Program-made: the position numbers and the translations under genes | The notes under the pieces: generated by a model | Told to the model about the DNA's origin: nothing | Databases searched by the model: none | Seen by the model: only the letters and a program-made list of their open reading frames with translations | Assembly: GCA_021108375.1 (NCBI GenBank) | Contig: JAIORA010000002.1 | Coordinates: forward strand, 62,001 to 126,000 | Origin: Anaerohalosphaeraceae bacterium | GTDB lineage: Bacteria; Planctomycetota; Phycisphaerae; Sedimentisphaerales; UBA12454 | Reading direction: 5' to 3' | DNA length: 64,000 nucleotides | Shown here: positions 18,470 to 26,506 of the stretch, in pieces | How positions within the stretch are numbered: position 1 is the first letter of the stretch | Layout: each line of letters begins with the position of its first letter

Positions 18470-18495
18470 CCCTGCCATAGTGATGGCAGGGCTAA
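18470..18495 (-). repeat. TTAGCC hairpin unit downstream of accD
   Basis: On the minus strand this reads ATTAGCC followed by a CCCTGCCAT/ATGGCAGGG stem, the same stem word found at 7824, 30108 and (with changes) 36631. Placed just after accD and followed by T-rich sequence, it might also end transcription. Confidence 0.75.
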
Positions 18496-18517
18496 TCGGC
18501 GTTGTGGGGAATATAAA

Positions 18518-19360
18518 TCAACAAGTGTAATCTATGAGTCTTGCGATTTCGCTTCGCATATCCTTGCGATGCACAATCATATCGACAAAGCCGTGCTCAA
18601 GCAAAAATTCCGCTCGCTGAAACCCTTCCGGCAGTTCAACCTTAATAGTCTCCAAAATCGTTCTCGGCCCAGCGAACCCAATCAACGCTTTAGGCTCTGC
18701 AATAATGACATCACCCAGCATCGCAAACGAAGCGGTAACCCCGCCAGTTGTCGGGTCGGTCAGAATCGAAATGAACAATCCGCCAGCATCATCCAGTCTG
18801 GCAAGTGCCGCTGATGTTTTTGCCATCTGGCCCAGCGAGACAACGCCCTCGTGCATTCTCGCTCCGCCTGAAGCACTCACGACGATTAACGGAAGTTTCT
18901 CTTCGATAGCTTTATCGATAGCGGCACACAGCTTTTCGCCGACAACAGCACCCATCGAGCCGCCGAGATAATTGAAGTCCATCACTGCCAGCGATACGCC
19001 TCGGCCCTTGATAAATGCTTTGCCTACAAGAATCGCTTCCTTACCGGCAGCTCTGGTTTCAGCGGCGGCGGCGCGGTCTTTGTAAGTCGTTCCTCTAAAA
19101 TGGAAGTCCAGCGGGTCGGCAGAGACCATTTCGGTATGAATCTGCTCGAACGAGCCCTCATCAGCGAGGTAGCGGATACGGTCGGCTGCGCCGATGCGGA
19201 AATGGTAATCGCATTCGGGACAGACATCACGATTTTCGACAGCCTTTTTTTTGTATATCGTTTTCTCACAACCCGGACACTTCACCCAAAGCCCTTCAGG
19301 CATTTCCCTGCGGGGTTTCAGGCTGAAACCGTCCCACTGTGATTTATTATCTTTAGCCAT
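18518..19360 (-). CDS. accD: Acetyl-CoA carboxylase carboxyltransferase beta subunit
   Basis: AccD (280 residues) forms the carboxyltransferase with AccA and transfers CO2 from carboxybiotin to acetyl-CoA, giving malonyl-CoA for fatty acid synthesis. The N-terminal zinc ribbon has CPGC and, 15 residues later, CPEC. The crotonase-like core has ALIGFAGPRTILETI, SASGGARMHEG and LTDPTTGGVTASFAMLGD, all family signatures. Length is normal. No clear Shine-Dalgarno sequence is seen before the ATG at 19360. A TATAAT on the minus strand lies about 40 nt upstream in the gap after rpe, so it may be transcribed both with rpe and alone. accA is not in the window. Confidence 0.97.
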   Translation of the reverse strand: MAKDNKSQWDGFSLKPRREMPEGLWVKCPGCEKTIYKKKAVENRDVCPECDYHFRIGAADRIRYLADEGSFEQIHTEMVSADPLDFHFRGTTYKDRAAAAETRAAGKEAILVGKAFIKGRGVSLAVMDFNYLGGSMGAVVGEKLCAAIDKAIEEKLPLIVVSASGGARMHEGVVSLGQMAKTSAALARLDDAGGLFISILTDPTTGGVTASFAMLGDVIIAEPKALIGFAGPRTILETIKVELPEGFQRAEFLLEHGFVDMIVHRKDMRSEIARLIDYTC

Positions 19361-19438
19361 ATTTTAATACCACTTTTAATACTAAGTCGATTGTAATTTC
19401 GGCAGATTATAGCAGGTGAGCGATGAAAAATCGACCCT

Positions 19439-20113
19439 TTATTTGCTACAGGCGCTGCGGATTGCTTTGATGGCGACGGCGCGGTCTGTTTGGCCGAAAA
19501 TCGCGTTGCCAGCGACCAGTGTGTCAGCACCATAGCTTGTTACGAGCCGAGCGGTTTCAGGGTCGATACCGCCATCGACCTCGAGTCGCACGTCAGGGCC
19601 GACGATTTGCCTTATCGGTGCGATTTTTTCAGCGGCTTTGGCGATGAAACTTTGCCCGCCGAAACCGGGATGGACGGTCATAACGAGTATCATATCAGCC
19701 AGCGGGGCGTACTTTTCGATAGCTGAGACCGGCGTTTCGGGGTTGAGGCACAGCCCTGCTGATATGCCGGAATCGTGGAGCTTTTTGATGAAATCGGTGG
19801 GTTCCGGCACGACTTCGATGTGGAAAGTGATATTGTCAACTCCCGCATCGATAAAGGGTTGCGCGTATTTTTGCGGGTCGGTTATCATTAGATGAGCGTC
19901 GAAGAACAGGTCGGAGCATTTGCGGATTTTTGCCACGACCGGCGGGCCGAAAGTGATGTTCGGCACGAAATGGCCGTCCATAACGTCCAGATGTACCATT
20001 TCTATGCCGTTAGAGGCGATTTCCGCAATTTCGTCGGCGATTTTTGCGAAATCACAGCTTAAAATCGATGGAGCGAGCTGTATAGATGGCGTTTTTGGCA
20101 ATTTTTTGGCCAT
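19439..20113 (-). CDS. rpe: Ribulose-phosphate 3-epimerase
   Basis: The enzyme interconverts ribulose 5-phosphate and xylulose 5-phosphate in the pentose phosphate pathway. The TIM-barrel protein (224 residues from the ATG at 20111-20113) shows IQLAPSILSCDFAKI, VHLDVMDGHFVPNITFG with metal-binding His and Asp, DAHLMI, MTVHPGFGGQSFI, and LEVDGGIDPETA with the second catalytic Asp, then GADTLVAGNAIFG for phosphate binding. The frame extends to 20230 but the extra 39 residues are non-conserved and GGAAAG lies directly before the chosen ATG. A good promoter lies at 20163-20191. accD follows 78 nt downstream. Confidence 0.97.
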   Translation of the reverse strand: MAKKLPKTPSIQLAPSILSCDFAKIADEIAEIASNGIEMVHLDVMDGHFVPNITFGPPVVAKIRKCSDLFFDAHLMITDPQKYAQPFIDAGVDNITFHIEVVPEPTDFIKKLHDSGISAGLCLNPETPVSAIEKYAPLADMILVMTVHPGFGGQSFIAKAAEKIAPIRQIVGPDVRLEVDGGIDPETARLVTSYGADTLVAGNAIFGQTDRAVAIKAIRSACSK

Positions 20114-20162
20114 TTTCTTTCCTTTTGGTTCGTTTTTCAGTTTTTGACCGGCTTTTGAGCAG

Positions 20163-20191
20163 ATTATCACAGTTTTTTGACGGAAAATCAA
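20163..20191 (-). promoter_or_regulatory. Promoter of rpe
   Basis: On the minus strand TTGATT (20186-20191) and GATAAT (20163-20168) are 17 bp apart, leading to a short leader before the rpe ATG at 20113. This also supports the shorter rpe start. Confidence 0.65.
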
Positions 20192-20194
20192 CCA

Positions 20195-20372
20195 CGAATG
20201 AACACGAATTTTATTAGACACAGATTTCATTTGTCATTCCCGTTTTCACGGGAATCCATTTTGTTTTGAATTTTACTTTTTGGTTATTTGATATTGTTTA
20301 GGATTTAGGGTTTAGATATTAGTTTTTTCCTCTGTGTAAATCCGTGTCTAAAAAAATCAGTGCAATCCCTGC
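20195..20372. repeat. Degenerate intergenic phrases and an inverted-loop hairpin
   Basis: The gap between the divergent rpe and methyltransferase genes contains CACGAATGAACACGAA, ATTAGACACAGATTTC, a perfect hairpin ATTCCCGT-TTTC-ACGGGAAT (20236-20255), and CCTCTGTGTAAATCCGTGTC. All belong to families found in other gaps. In this hairpin the loop is TTTC although the flanks have the GAAA orientation. Confidence 0.75.
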
Positions 20373-20375
20373 AAG

Positions 20376-20393
20376 TTGCCATTAGAATGGCAA
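20376..20393. promoter_or_regulatory. Perfect palindrome abutting the methyltransferase start
   Basis: TTGCCATT-AG-AATGGCAA is a perfect 8-bp inverted repeat ending one base before the ATG at 20395. It covers the place where a ribosome binding site should be. It may be an operator, a translation-blocking hairpin, or a remnant of the TGCCAT/ATGGCA repeat family. Confidence 0.45.
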
Positions 20394-20394
20394 G

Positions 20395-21363
20395 ATGGAA
20401 AATCTGACCAATAAAATCGTCTGCGGAGACTGCATAGAGATTCTGGCTGCTGCTGAAAAGCCTTTCGCGGATTTGATATTCGCTGACCCGCCCTTCAATA
20501 TCGGGTACAAATACGACAAATATCACGATAAGAAAAAGAAAGACCAGTACCTGTCGTGGACGAAAGACTGGATAACGGCCTGCTATAACGTTCTCAAGCC
20601 TAACGGCTCGTTCTATATCGCTATCGGGGACGATTACGCAGCGAATGTAAAAATTATCGCAGAGGAAATCGGACTCATCTGCCGGAACTGGATTATCTGG
20701 CATTACACTTTCGGCCAGCAGATGAAAACGAAATTCGCACGCGCCCATACCCATATTTTCTATTTCGTAAAAGACAAAGACAATTTCACATTTAACGACA
20801 AAGCGGTCAGAACGCTGTCGGACAGGCAGTTGATTTATAAAGATAAGCGCGCAAATGCTGCCGGCAAGATGCCCGACGATGTATGGAACGATTTTTCGAG
20901 AGTTTGCGGGACATTTAAAGAACGACTCGGATGGCACCCGTGCCAAATGCCTGAAATGCTGCTGGCAAGAATAATCGCGGCAAGCTCAAAGCAAGGCGAT
21001 TGTGTACTCGACCCATTTATGGGTTCAGCAACAACGGCGGCGGTGGCGGTTACATACGGCAGGAAATACGCGGGTGTGGATATATCAGCAGATTATGTCA
21101 AAGGCGCGATTGAACGAACAGCACAGGCCGAGAAGATTGTTCACAAACAGCAAGACTCAGCCTTGGGCGCAATGGAAACCGCTGAACTTAAAAGGCTGTT
21201 TGTGGAAACGCAGGTTCCGTTTGAAACGCTGAACGAAAATGACAAACTGATGGATATATTCATAAATCATTTCCGAATGAGAATCGGCAGCGATAAAAAA
21301 TATGAGCTTGCCGAAATTACGAATGCGTTAAAGGAATTCAGCATTTGGATAAAGAGAACCTGA
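20395..21363 (+). CDS. Solitary DNA methyltransferase (DPPF type, probably N6-adenine or N4-cytosine)
   Basis: This 322-residue amino-methyltransferase modifies an exocyclic amine in DNA. The catalytic motif IV (ADPPFNIGY, residues 30-38) comes before the S-adenosylmethionine motif I (LDPFMGSATT, about residues 203-212), so the motif order is the beta class. WHPCQMPEMLLARII before motif I matches motif X of this class. A C-terminal segment of about 80 residues beyond the core may help target recognition. No restriction endonuclease is nearby, so it is probably an orphan regulatory methylase or an acquired gene. It overlaps the start of lnt by 19 nt. No Shine-Dalgarno sequence is visible; a perfect palindrome sits at the start codon. 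The recognition sequence cannot be read from the protein. Confidence 0.9.
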   Translation: MENLTNKIVCGDCIEILAAAEKPFADLIFADPPFNIGYKYDKYHDKKKKDQYLSWTKDWITACYNVLKPNGSFYIAIGDDYAANVKIIAEEIGLICRNWIIWHYTFGQQMKTKFARAHTHIFYFVKDKDNFTFNDKAVRTLSDRQLIYKDKRANAAGKMPDDVWNDFSRVCGTFKERLGWHPCQMPEMLLARIIAASSKQGDCVLDPFMGSATTAAVAVTYGRKYAGVDISADYVKGAIERTAQAEKIVHKQQDSALGAMETAELKRLFVETQVPFETLNENDKLMDIFINHFRMRIGSDKKYELAEITNALKEFSIWIKRT

Positions 21364-23033
21364 AAAAATTATATGTTCCAGCCTGTCTTTTGCTGAGCGG
21401 TTGTTTGCTGACGATTATTCAACTGCCTTTTGGGTTTGGTTTTTTAGGCTGGGTTGCTTTAGTACCTTTTATACTCGTCTGCAACTCAGAAAGAAAAACC
21501 AAACCATTACTAATAACAGCATACATAATCTCTGCGGTCTATTGGCTTGGAAATGTTTACTGGCTCAGCTATGTAACTGCCGCCGGCTGGATTGTGTTCG
21601 CCCTGTATATGGGGCTGTACTGGCCGTTATGTATGCTTGCAATCAAACAGTGCAGAAAAATCGGAATAGTGCTTTGGGTGAGCGTGCCAATAATTATCGC
21701 CGGGGCAGAAGCTTTTCAGGGAATAATTTTCGGAGGCTTTAACTGGCGACTGCTCGGCCAAAGTCAGTATTCAAATATCACGATTATTCAGATAGCGGAT
21801 ATTTTCGGCGTAGCGGGAATCAGCTTTTTGCTGGCAATGGTTAACGGACTCATCGCACAGTTAATAATAGATTTCAAAAAAAATAAACTTTGGCGATTAT
21901 CCAACACGGCAGCTTTTGTTTGCGTTGCGGTACTGACAGCCGGTGCTTATGGGTACGGGCGGTATCGAATAAATCAAACGCCCGACTGCATCGAGCCTGC
22001 GACAATAATAGCAACGGTACAGTCGAATCTTGTCATCACCAACAGTGAAAAAATGGAAGACGCGGCAAAAACTTTTATGGATACGCTTATCGATAGCAGA
22101 AATGCGATGATGGGCAGCAAAGCTGAACTGATAATATGGCCTGAAACTATGGTCGAGGCGGTGCTTGATGAAAGTTTTGTAGCGGTTGCGCCGGAGTATT
22201 TCAGAGCGACAATTTTCAATCGCGCACTAAAAAGACACAGCAACGAAGGAGTGTATCTGCTGGTGGGAGCTTTCGGCGGGAAAGCGGTCGATAAAGGAGA
22301 GACGATTAAGGTCGAAGAAAAAACTAATTCGGTATTTTTTTACGAGCCTGGAAAGGGCAAAAACGAAAAGTATTACAGCAAAATTCATCTCGTGCCTTTC
22401 GGAGAATATCTGCCTTTTAGGGATGTGCCTTTCGTTGAAAAAATTATGAACCTGCTGAGTCCTTACTCGCACGATTATAATCTCAGCAAGGGCAGCGAAT
22501 ATACGGTTTTTGAGATGGTCTCGGCCAATGGCAAAAAATATAAATTCGGCACGGTGATATGTTATGAAGATACCGACCCGGGAGTTTGCAGGCGGATGGC
22601 GGTCGATAAATTCGGTAATAAACGAATCGATTGGTTAGTTAATATCAGTAATGACGGCTGGTTCACGAGGGAAAAGGCCAGCAGCGATGATTATGAAGTT
22701 CTGCCAAGCACTGAATTAGCCCAGCATACCGCGATAAGCATTTTTCGAGCGGTTGAGAACCGGCTAAGCATCGTCAGAAGCGTAAATACCGGCGTTAGCT
22801 GTATGATTAACTCGCTTGGCGAGATAGAAAACGGCTATAAAAACGGAAATTTGCCGAAAAAATGGCAGGCACGGGCTGGGGAAAAAGGCTGGCTTGCGGG
22901 ACAAGTATTTGTCGATAAAAGAGTTACACTGTTCAGCAGGTTCGGCAGAGGCCTTGAAATTTGCTGCGGAGTATTATGCACTTTAATACTGGTTATGACG
23001 ATATATAGGAAGAAAGTTCAAAATAAAGGGTAG
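21345..23033 (+). CDS. lnt: Apolipoprotein N-acyltransferase
   Basis: Lnt adds the third acyl chain to the N-terminal cysteine of lipoproteins in the cytoplasmic membrane. The 562-residue protein has an N-terminal membrane part with several hydrophobic helices (about residues 8-205) and a nitrilase-like domain. The catalytic residues are visible: Glu in IIWPETM (about 267), Lys in YYSKIHLVPFGEYLPF (about 346) and Cys406 in TVICYEDTDP. A final transmembrane helix is near the C-terminus. The start overlaps the methyltransferase gene by 19 nt. The stop codon TAG lies within GGGTAGCTCTAA, which is identical to the end of the MITE-like element described at 15204. lgt, which acts earlier in the same pathway, is at 35573. 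Confidence 0.94.
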   Translation: MDKENLKKLYVPACLLLSGCLLTIIQLPFGFGFLGWVALVPFILVCNSERKTKPLLITAYIISAVYWLGNVYWLSYVTAAGWIVFALYMGLYWPLCMLAIKQCRKIGIVLWVSVPIIIAGAEAFQGIIFGGFNWRLLGQSQYSNITIIQIADIFGVAGISFLLAMVNGLIAQLIIDFKKNKLWRLSNTAAFVCVAVLTAGAYGYGRYRINQTPDCIEPATIIATVQSNLVITNSEKMEDAAKTFMDTLIDSRNAMMGSKAELIIWPETMVEAVLDESFVAVAPEYFRATIFNRALKRHSNEGVYLLVGAFGGKAVDKGETIKVEEKTNSVFFYEPGKGKNEKYYSKIHLVPFGEYLPFRDVPFVEKIMNLLSPYSHDYNLSKGSEYTVFEMVSANGKKYKFGTVICYEDTDPGVCRRMAVDKFGNKRIDWLVNISNDGWFTREKASSDDYEVLPSTELAQHTAISIFRAVENRLSIVRSVNTGVSCMINSLGEIENGYKNGNLPKKWQARAGEKGWLAGQVFVDKRVTLFSRFGRGLEICCGVLCTLILVMTIYRKKVQNKG

Positions 23034-23050
23034 CTCTAAAAAATAAGAGG
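23028..23050. mobile_element. Possible MITE relic (end sequences only)
   Basis: GGGTAGCTCTAA (23028-23039) equals one end of the 161-bp element and AGAGGTT (23046-23052) equals the inner part of the other end, with only six bases between. A TAAA precedes it. It may be an internally deleted copy, and it supplies the lnt stop codon and the AAGAGG ribosome binding site of the next gene. Confidence 0.4.
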
Positions 23051-23056
23051 TTGAAA

Positions 23057-24061
23057 ATGAAGAAATTAGTTCTCATATCAATACTGATAATGCCGCTGGC
23101 GGTAAGTTTTGCGGTCGGGGCGAGCGAAAACCCGGCCAATTTGAACGTTTACAGGAGCGGGCCGGTCGCTGAGGCGGCTAATATCGTTTCAAAGGCATTG
23201 AAAAACCCGGACCCCAGAATTCGTACCAATGCAATCGAGGTTGTTTCGGAGGGCAAAATCAGTTTTCTCGCATCTAATGTTGCAGAAATGCTCAAAGATG
23301 AGAGTATGCCTGTACGATTCGCGGCGGCGACAGCTATCGGCGATATGCGGTATCGTCTTGCTAAACAACAAGTTAGGTCGCTACTGAACGATGAAAAGGA
23401 GAATGTCGTTATGGCCGCCGCTTATGCTTTAGTAAAGCTCGGCGAAAAAAAATACGCAAAGGCCATAGCCGAAAGAGCTATGTCTGCAAACCAGACCGTA
23501 AGGGCAAATGCCACTATGCTGCTCGGCAAAATTGGCGACAGAGGGGCTTTGAAAATTTTGTACAGAATCAAAAACGACAAAGATTCATCCGATGCGGCAG
23601 CATTCGGCGCAACCGAAGCAATCGCTCGGCTCGGCGACAAAAAAATATACGGCAAAATCTGGACTATGCTCATAAGTGCCTATGCTGACGATAGATATAT
23701 GGGCACAATAGCAATGAGCCATTTGAATACGCCAGAGGCAGCCGGGGCGTTAATCACGATGCTGGATGATGAAACAGCAGAAGTTCGGCTCTCAGCGGCG
23801 GGGAGACTGGGGCTGTGCGGCGATAACAGCGGCAGTATCGTAGTGGCTGATTACCTCAAGGGTGCCGGCAGTATGGAAAGCGATAAAATCGTCAAGGAAC
23901 GCAGGGATGTTCTGGCGGCGATAGCTATCGGCCAGATAGGCGATACGGCCCTGGTGAATTATCTGCCTAAAATGCTGAAAGACAATTCCGTCCGAATTCG
24001 ATTGGCCGCAGCTAAGTCGATTTTTCTAATCGAAGGCAAAAAGCGACCAAAAAGGCCATAA
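23057..24061 (+). CDS. Exported HEAT-repeat protein
   Basis: The protein (334 residues from the ATG at 23057) begins with a signal peptide (KKLVLISILIMPLAVSFAVGA) and then consists of about eight HEAT-like helical repeats. Examples are MLKDESMPVRFAAATAIGDM, LLNDEKENVVMAAAYALVKL, RAMSANQTVRANATMLLGKI and MLDDETAEVRLSAAGRLGL. Such repeats make a protein-binding solenoid; no enzyme motif is present. A TTG two codons earlier (23051) is in frame, but AAGAGG is better spaced for the ATG. It follows lnt by 23 nt and precedes a coiled-coil membrane protein and the mre operon on the same strand. An envelope role is inferred from context only. Confidence 0.85.
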   Translation: MKKLVLISILIMPLAVSFAVGASENPANLNVYRSGPVAEAANIVSKALKNPDPRIRTNAIEVVSEGKISFLASNVAEMLKDESMPVRFAAATAIGDMRYRLAKQQVRSLLNDEKENVVMAAAYALVKLGEKKYAKAIAERAMSANQTVRANATMLLGKIGDRGALKILYRIKNDKDSSDAAAFGATEAIARLGDKKIYGKIWTMLISAYADDRYMGTIAMSHLNTPEAAGALITMLDDETAEVRLSAAGRLGLCGDNSGSIVVADYLKGAGSMESDKIVKERRDVLAAIAIGQIGDTALVNYLPKMLKDNSVRIRLAAAKSIFLIEGKKRPKRP

Positions 24062-24190
24062 CAGTAAAAATAGCTTGACCTTAGCGAATTTAAAATATAG
24101 AATCTACCCTGTTTTAACAGGTTAATCGGAAATTTTATGGAGCTTCCTGCCAGGCTTGGGCTTATAGCGTTTTTATGAAAGGAGCGTGTT

Positions 24191-25060
24191 TTGAGTACCC
24201 TTACCAAGATTTTGATTGTGTTACTGTCGCTGTTAGTGATTTTTCTGTGTGGAACAATTGTAACGTATGTCGGCACAGCTACGAACTACAAAGCGGCATA
24301 TGAAAACGTTGAAAAAGAGCTGATGGCTTCGGAAAAAAGTAGCAGCCAATATCAGCAGCAACTCGAGGAAAAGAAAATCGCGATGGAAGCACTAAACGAT
24401 AAGCTCGATGAGGAAATCGCGACTATTTCGTCGGAGAGAGACCAGCTTAAGAACGATTTGAGAAATGCTGAACGGGCTAAAATTGCTCTGGATGAAAAAG
24501 TTCAGAACCTTGCCTCTTCCGCTCTGAAGTTTGAGCAGACGGTAGGCGGAATGGAAGAATCGCTCAAGACTACCAGGGCCGAGCTTGACACTGCCAGAGC
24601 AGAGGGTATTAAGCTCAGCAAGAATCTCAACGAGATAACCGCCAGCCTTGAACAAAAAATGGCTCAGCTAAGTGCGCTGGAAGATGAACGCAAAAGGTTG
24701 CTCGAAGAAAAAGCGAATATGGAAAACGCGATGGCCGGTGGCAATTCTGTCAGTTCAGGAACGAGTGCGGTGGTTTTTGAGCCTGTAACACAAATTCAGG
24801 ATTCAGCAATGGCCGCGGTTGAATCGGCAGAGGAAATTTCCATCGATGGCGTTATTACCGCTATCGACGGTGCTATGGCTACAATTTCGGTCGGCAGCGC
24901 AGACGGAGTTCAGCGGGGAATGATTTTCCACGTTGTGAGCAATGACGGCTTTCTCTGCGATATCAAAATAACTGATGTGGATACGGAAGTTTCGGCCGGA
25001 GCGTTGCAGCTTGTTCAGCGGCAGCCGGCTGTCGGAAATACAGCGTCCACTTCGTGGTAA
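24191..25060 (+). CDS. Membrane-anchored coiled-coil protein upstream of mreB
   Basis: The protein has 289 residues and a TTG start preceded by GGAG at a suitable distance. One transmembrane helix (about residues 8-30) is followed by a long coiled coil (about 35-175) of Glu/Lys/Ala-rich heptads, a short Ser/Gly linker, and a small beta domain (about 205-280) with SIDGVITAIDGAMATISVGS and ADGVQRGMIFHV. That last segment resembles the beta-domain turns of MreC and some flagellar accessory proteins. I do not recognise the family. Its position before a 50-aa membrane protein and mreB suggests a role in cell shape or envelope assembly. Confidence 0.8.
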   Translation: MSTLTKILIVLLSLLVIFLCGTIVTYVGTATNYKAAYENVEKELMASEKSSSQYQQQLEEKKIAMEALNDKLDEEIATISSERDQLKNDLRNAERAKIALDEKVQNLASSALKFEQTVGGMEESLKTTRAELDTARAEGIKLSKNLNEITASLEQKMAQLSALEDERKRLLEEKANMENAMAGGNSVSSGTSAVVFEPVTQIQDSAMAAVESAEEISIDGVITAIDGAMATISVGSADGVQRGMIFHVVSNDGFLCDIKITDVDTEVSAGALQLVQRQPAVGNTASTSW

Positions 25061-25186
25061 GATTAATTTAGACGTGGTGAGATTAAAAGTTATCCCAAAA
25101 TGTCTGAGAAGTAATGCTAATGGCTTTGGGAGCGTTAAAAATGATAATTTTGGGATGGATAAAAATTTAAAATTTGGGAATTTGCG

Positions 25187-25339
25187 ATGAGTCCAAAAAA
25201 AATTGAGGCTTCAAGTAATATCTATACGGCACTACTGGCTCTTGTCTGCGGTATCGCCGGGGCAACGGCGGGCCTGGTCGCTTATAAGTGTTACTTTGAT
25301 TACGAAACACTGTTTAAAATAGTTAATGTGTTTAGATAA
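25187..25339 (+). CDS. Small membrane protein (50 aa) before mreB
   Basis: An ATG at 25187 opens a 50-codon frame ending at 25339. The peptide begins MSPKKIEASSNIYTALL and has one hydrophobic helix rich in Ala, Gly and Leu (about residues 13-33), then KCYFDYETLFKIVNVFR. GGGAA lies about 7 nt upstream of the start. It lies between the coiled-coil membrane protein and mreB on the same strand, 67 nt before mreB. No known family is recognised. A 10-bp inverted repeat (ATCCCAAAAT at 25092, ATTTTGGGAT at 25147) precedes it. Confidence 0.55.
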   Translation: MSPKKIEASSNIYTALLALVCGIAGATAGLVAYKCYFDYETLFKIVNVFR

Positions 25340-25406
25340 ATCGATAAAGTTATCTGCAAAACAAGTACCATTATAGTGGAGAACGTTACATCGAAAGGGA
25401 CTTCAA

Positions 25407-26462
25407 GTGCTGCTGGACACGATATTAGGCTGGTTTAGTGTTGATATGGGAATCGACCTCGGTACGTGCAATACCTTGGTCTGTGTCCGAAACGAGGGGA
25501 TTGTTCTCAACGAGCCCAGTGTTGTCGCGGTGCGCAAAGGCACTAACGTTGTACTGAACAACGGCGAAGCTGTCGGCCTGGTCGCCAGAGAGATGCTCGG
25601 CAAAACGCCGGGCAGCATATCCGCGATTCGTCCGATGAAGGACGGAGTCATCAGCGATTTTGAAATCACAGAAAAAATGCTCGGCTACTTTATCCGCAAA
25701 GTTCACGGACGAGGCGGACTGGTCAGGCCGAGAGTTGTTATCGCAGTTCCCAGCGGAATTACCGCTGTCGAAAGGCGTGCGGTAATTGACAGTGCCGAGC
25801 GTGCCGGAGCAAGAAAAGTTTACCTCGTTGACGAGCCGATGGCCGCTGGTATCGGAGCGGGACTGCCGATTACAGAGCCAACCGCTTCAATGATAGTGGA
25901 TATCGGCGGAGGCACAACGGAAGTTGCGATAATGAGCCTTGCGGACATAAGCACGTGCGAATCAATCCGTATCGGCGGCGATGATATGGATGAGGCCATC
26001 ATCAACCATCTCAAGCGAACCTATAATCTGCTCATCGGAGAGCCGCGGGCCGAACAGGTAAAAATTCAGCTCGGCTCGGCATCGCCAATGGAAGAGGAAA
26101 CAACGATGGAGATAGCCGGCAGGGATACCATTTCAGGACTGCCTCGCAAAATTGTTATAACCAGCGAAGAAATACGCGAATCGCTGCGAGAGCCGATTTC
26201 CGGAATTATCGAGACTGTAACGAGAACACTGGAAAAGGCTGAGCCTGAACTGGCGGCGGATTTGATAGATAACGGCGTGCATATTTGCGGCGGCGGTTCG
26301 CTGCTTCGTGGAATGGATACGGTACTATCTAACGCTACCGGGCTTAACGTTCTCAGGGCCGATGAGCCTTTGACCTGCGTAGCCAGAGGCACAAGCGTGT
26401 ACCTGGAAAATTTAGAGGTGTGGAAAGACACAATGGATCACAGCGGCTACGGCTGGGAATAA
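25407..26462 (+). CDS. mreB: Rod shape-determining protein MreB
   Basis: MreB is the bacterial actin that directs lateral wall synthesis. The 351-residue protein has the phosphate 1 loop MGIDLGTCNTLVCV, the phosphate 2 region SMIVDIGGGTTEVAIMSL, and a C-terminal ICGGGSLLRGMDTVLSNATG. An N-terminal LLDTILGWF segment may be the membrane-binding amphipathic helix. The start is GTG at 25407, with AAAGGGA 6 nt upstream. mreC, mreD and mrdA follow on the same strand with short gaps, the classical shape operon. Its presence implies a rod-like or elongating cell with a peptidoglycan wall, which is not universal in planctomycetes. Confidence 0.97.
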   Translation: MLLDTILGWFSVDMGIDLGTCNTLVCVRNEGIVLNEPSVVAVRKGTNVVLNNGEAVGLVAREMLGKTPGSISAIRPMKDGVISDFEITEKMLGYFIRKVHGRGGLVRPRVVIAVPSGITAVERRAVIDSAERAGARKVYLVDEPMAAGIGAGLPITEPTASMIVDIGGGTTEVAIMSLADISTCESIRIGGDDMDEAIINHLKRTYNLLIGEPRAEQVKIQLGSASPMEEETTMEIAGRDTISGLPRKIVITSEEIRESLREPISGIIETVTRTLEKAEPELAADLIDNGVHICGGGSLLRGMDTVLSNATGLNVLRADEPLTCVARGTSVYLENLEVWKDTMDHSGYGWE

Positions 26463-26506
26463 AGCTGTGCCATCCGCTCCATTTTTAAAATCGGTTTCCG
26501 TCAGCA

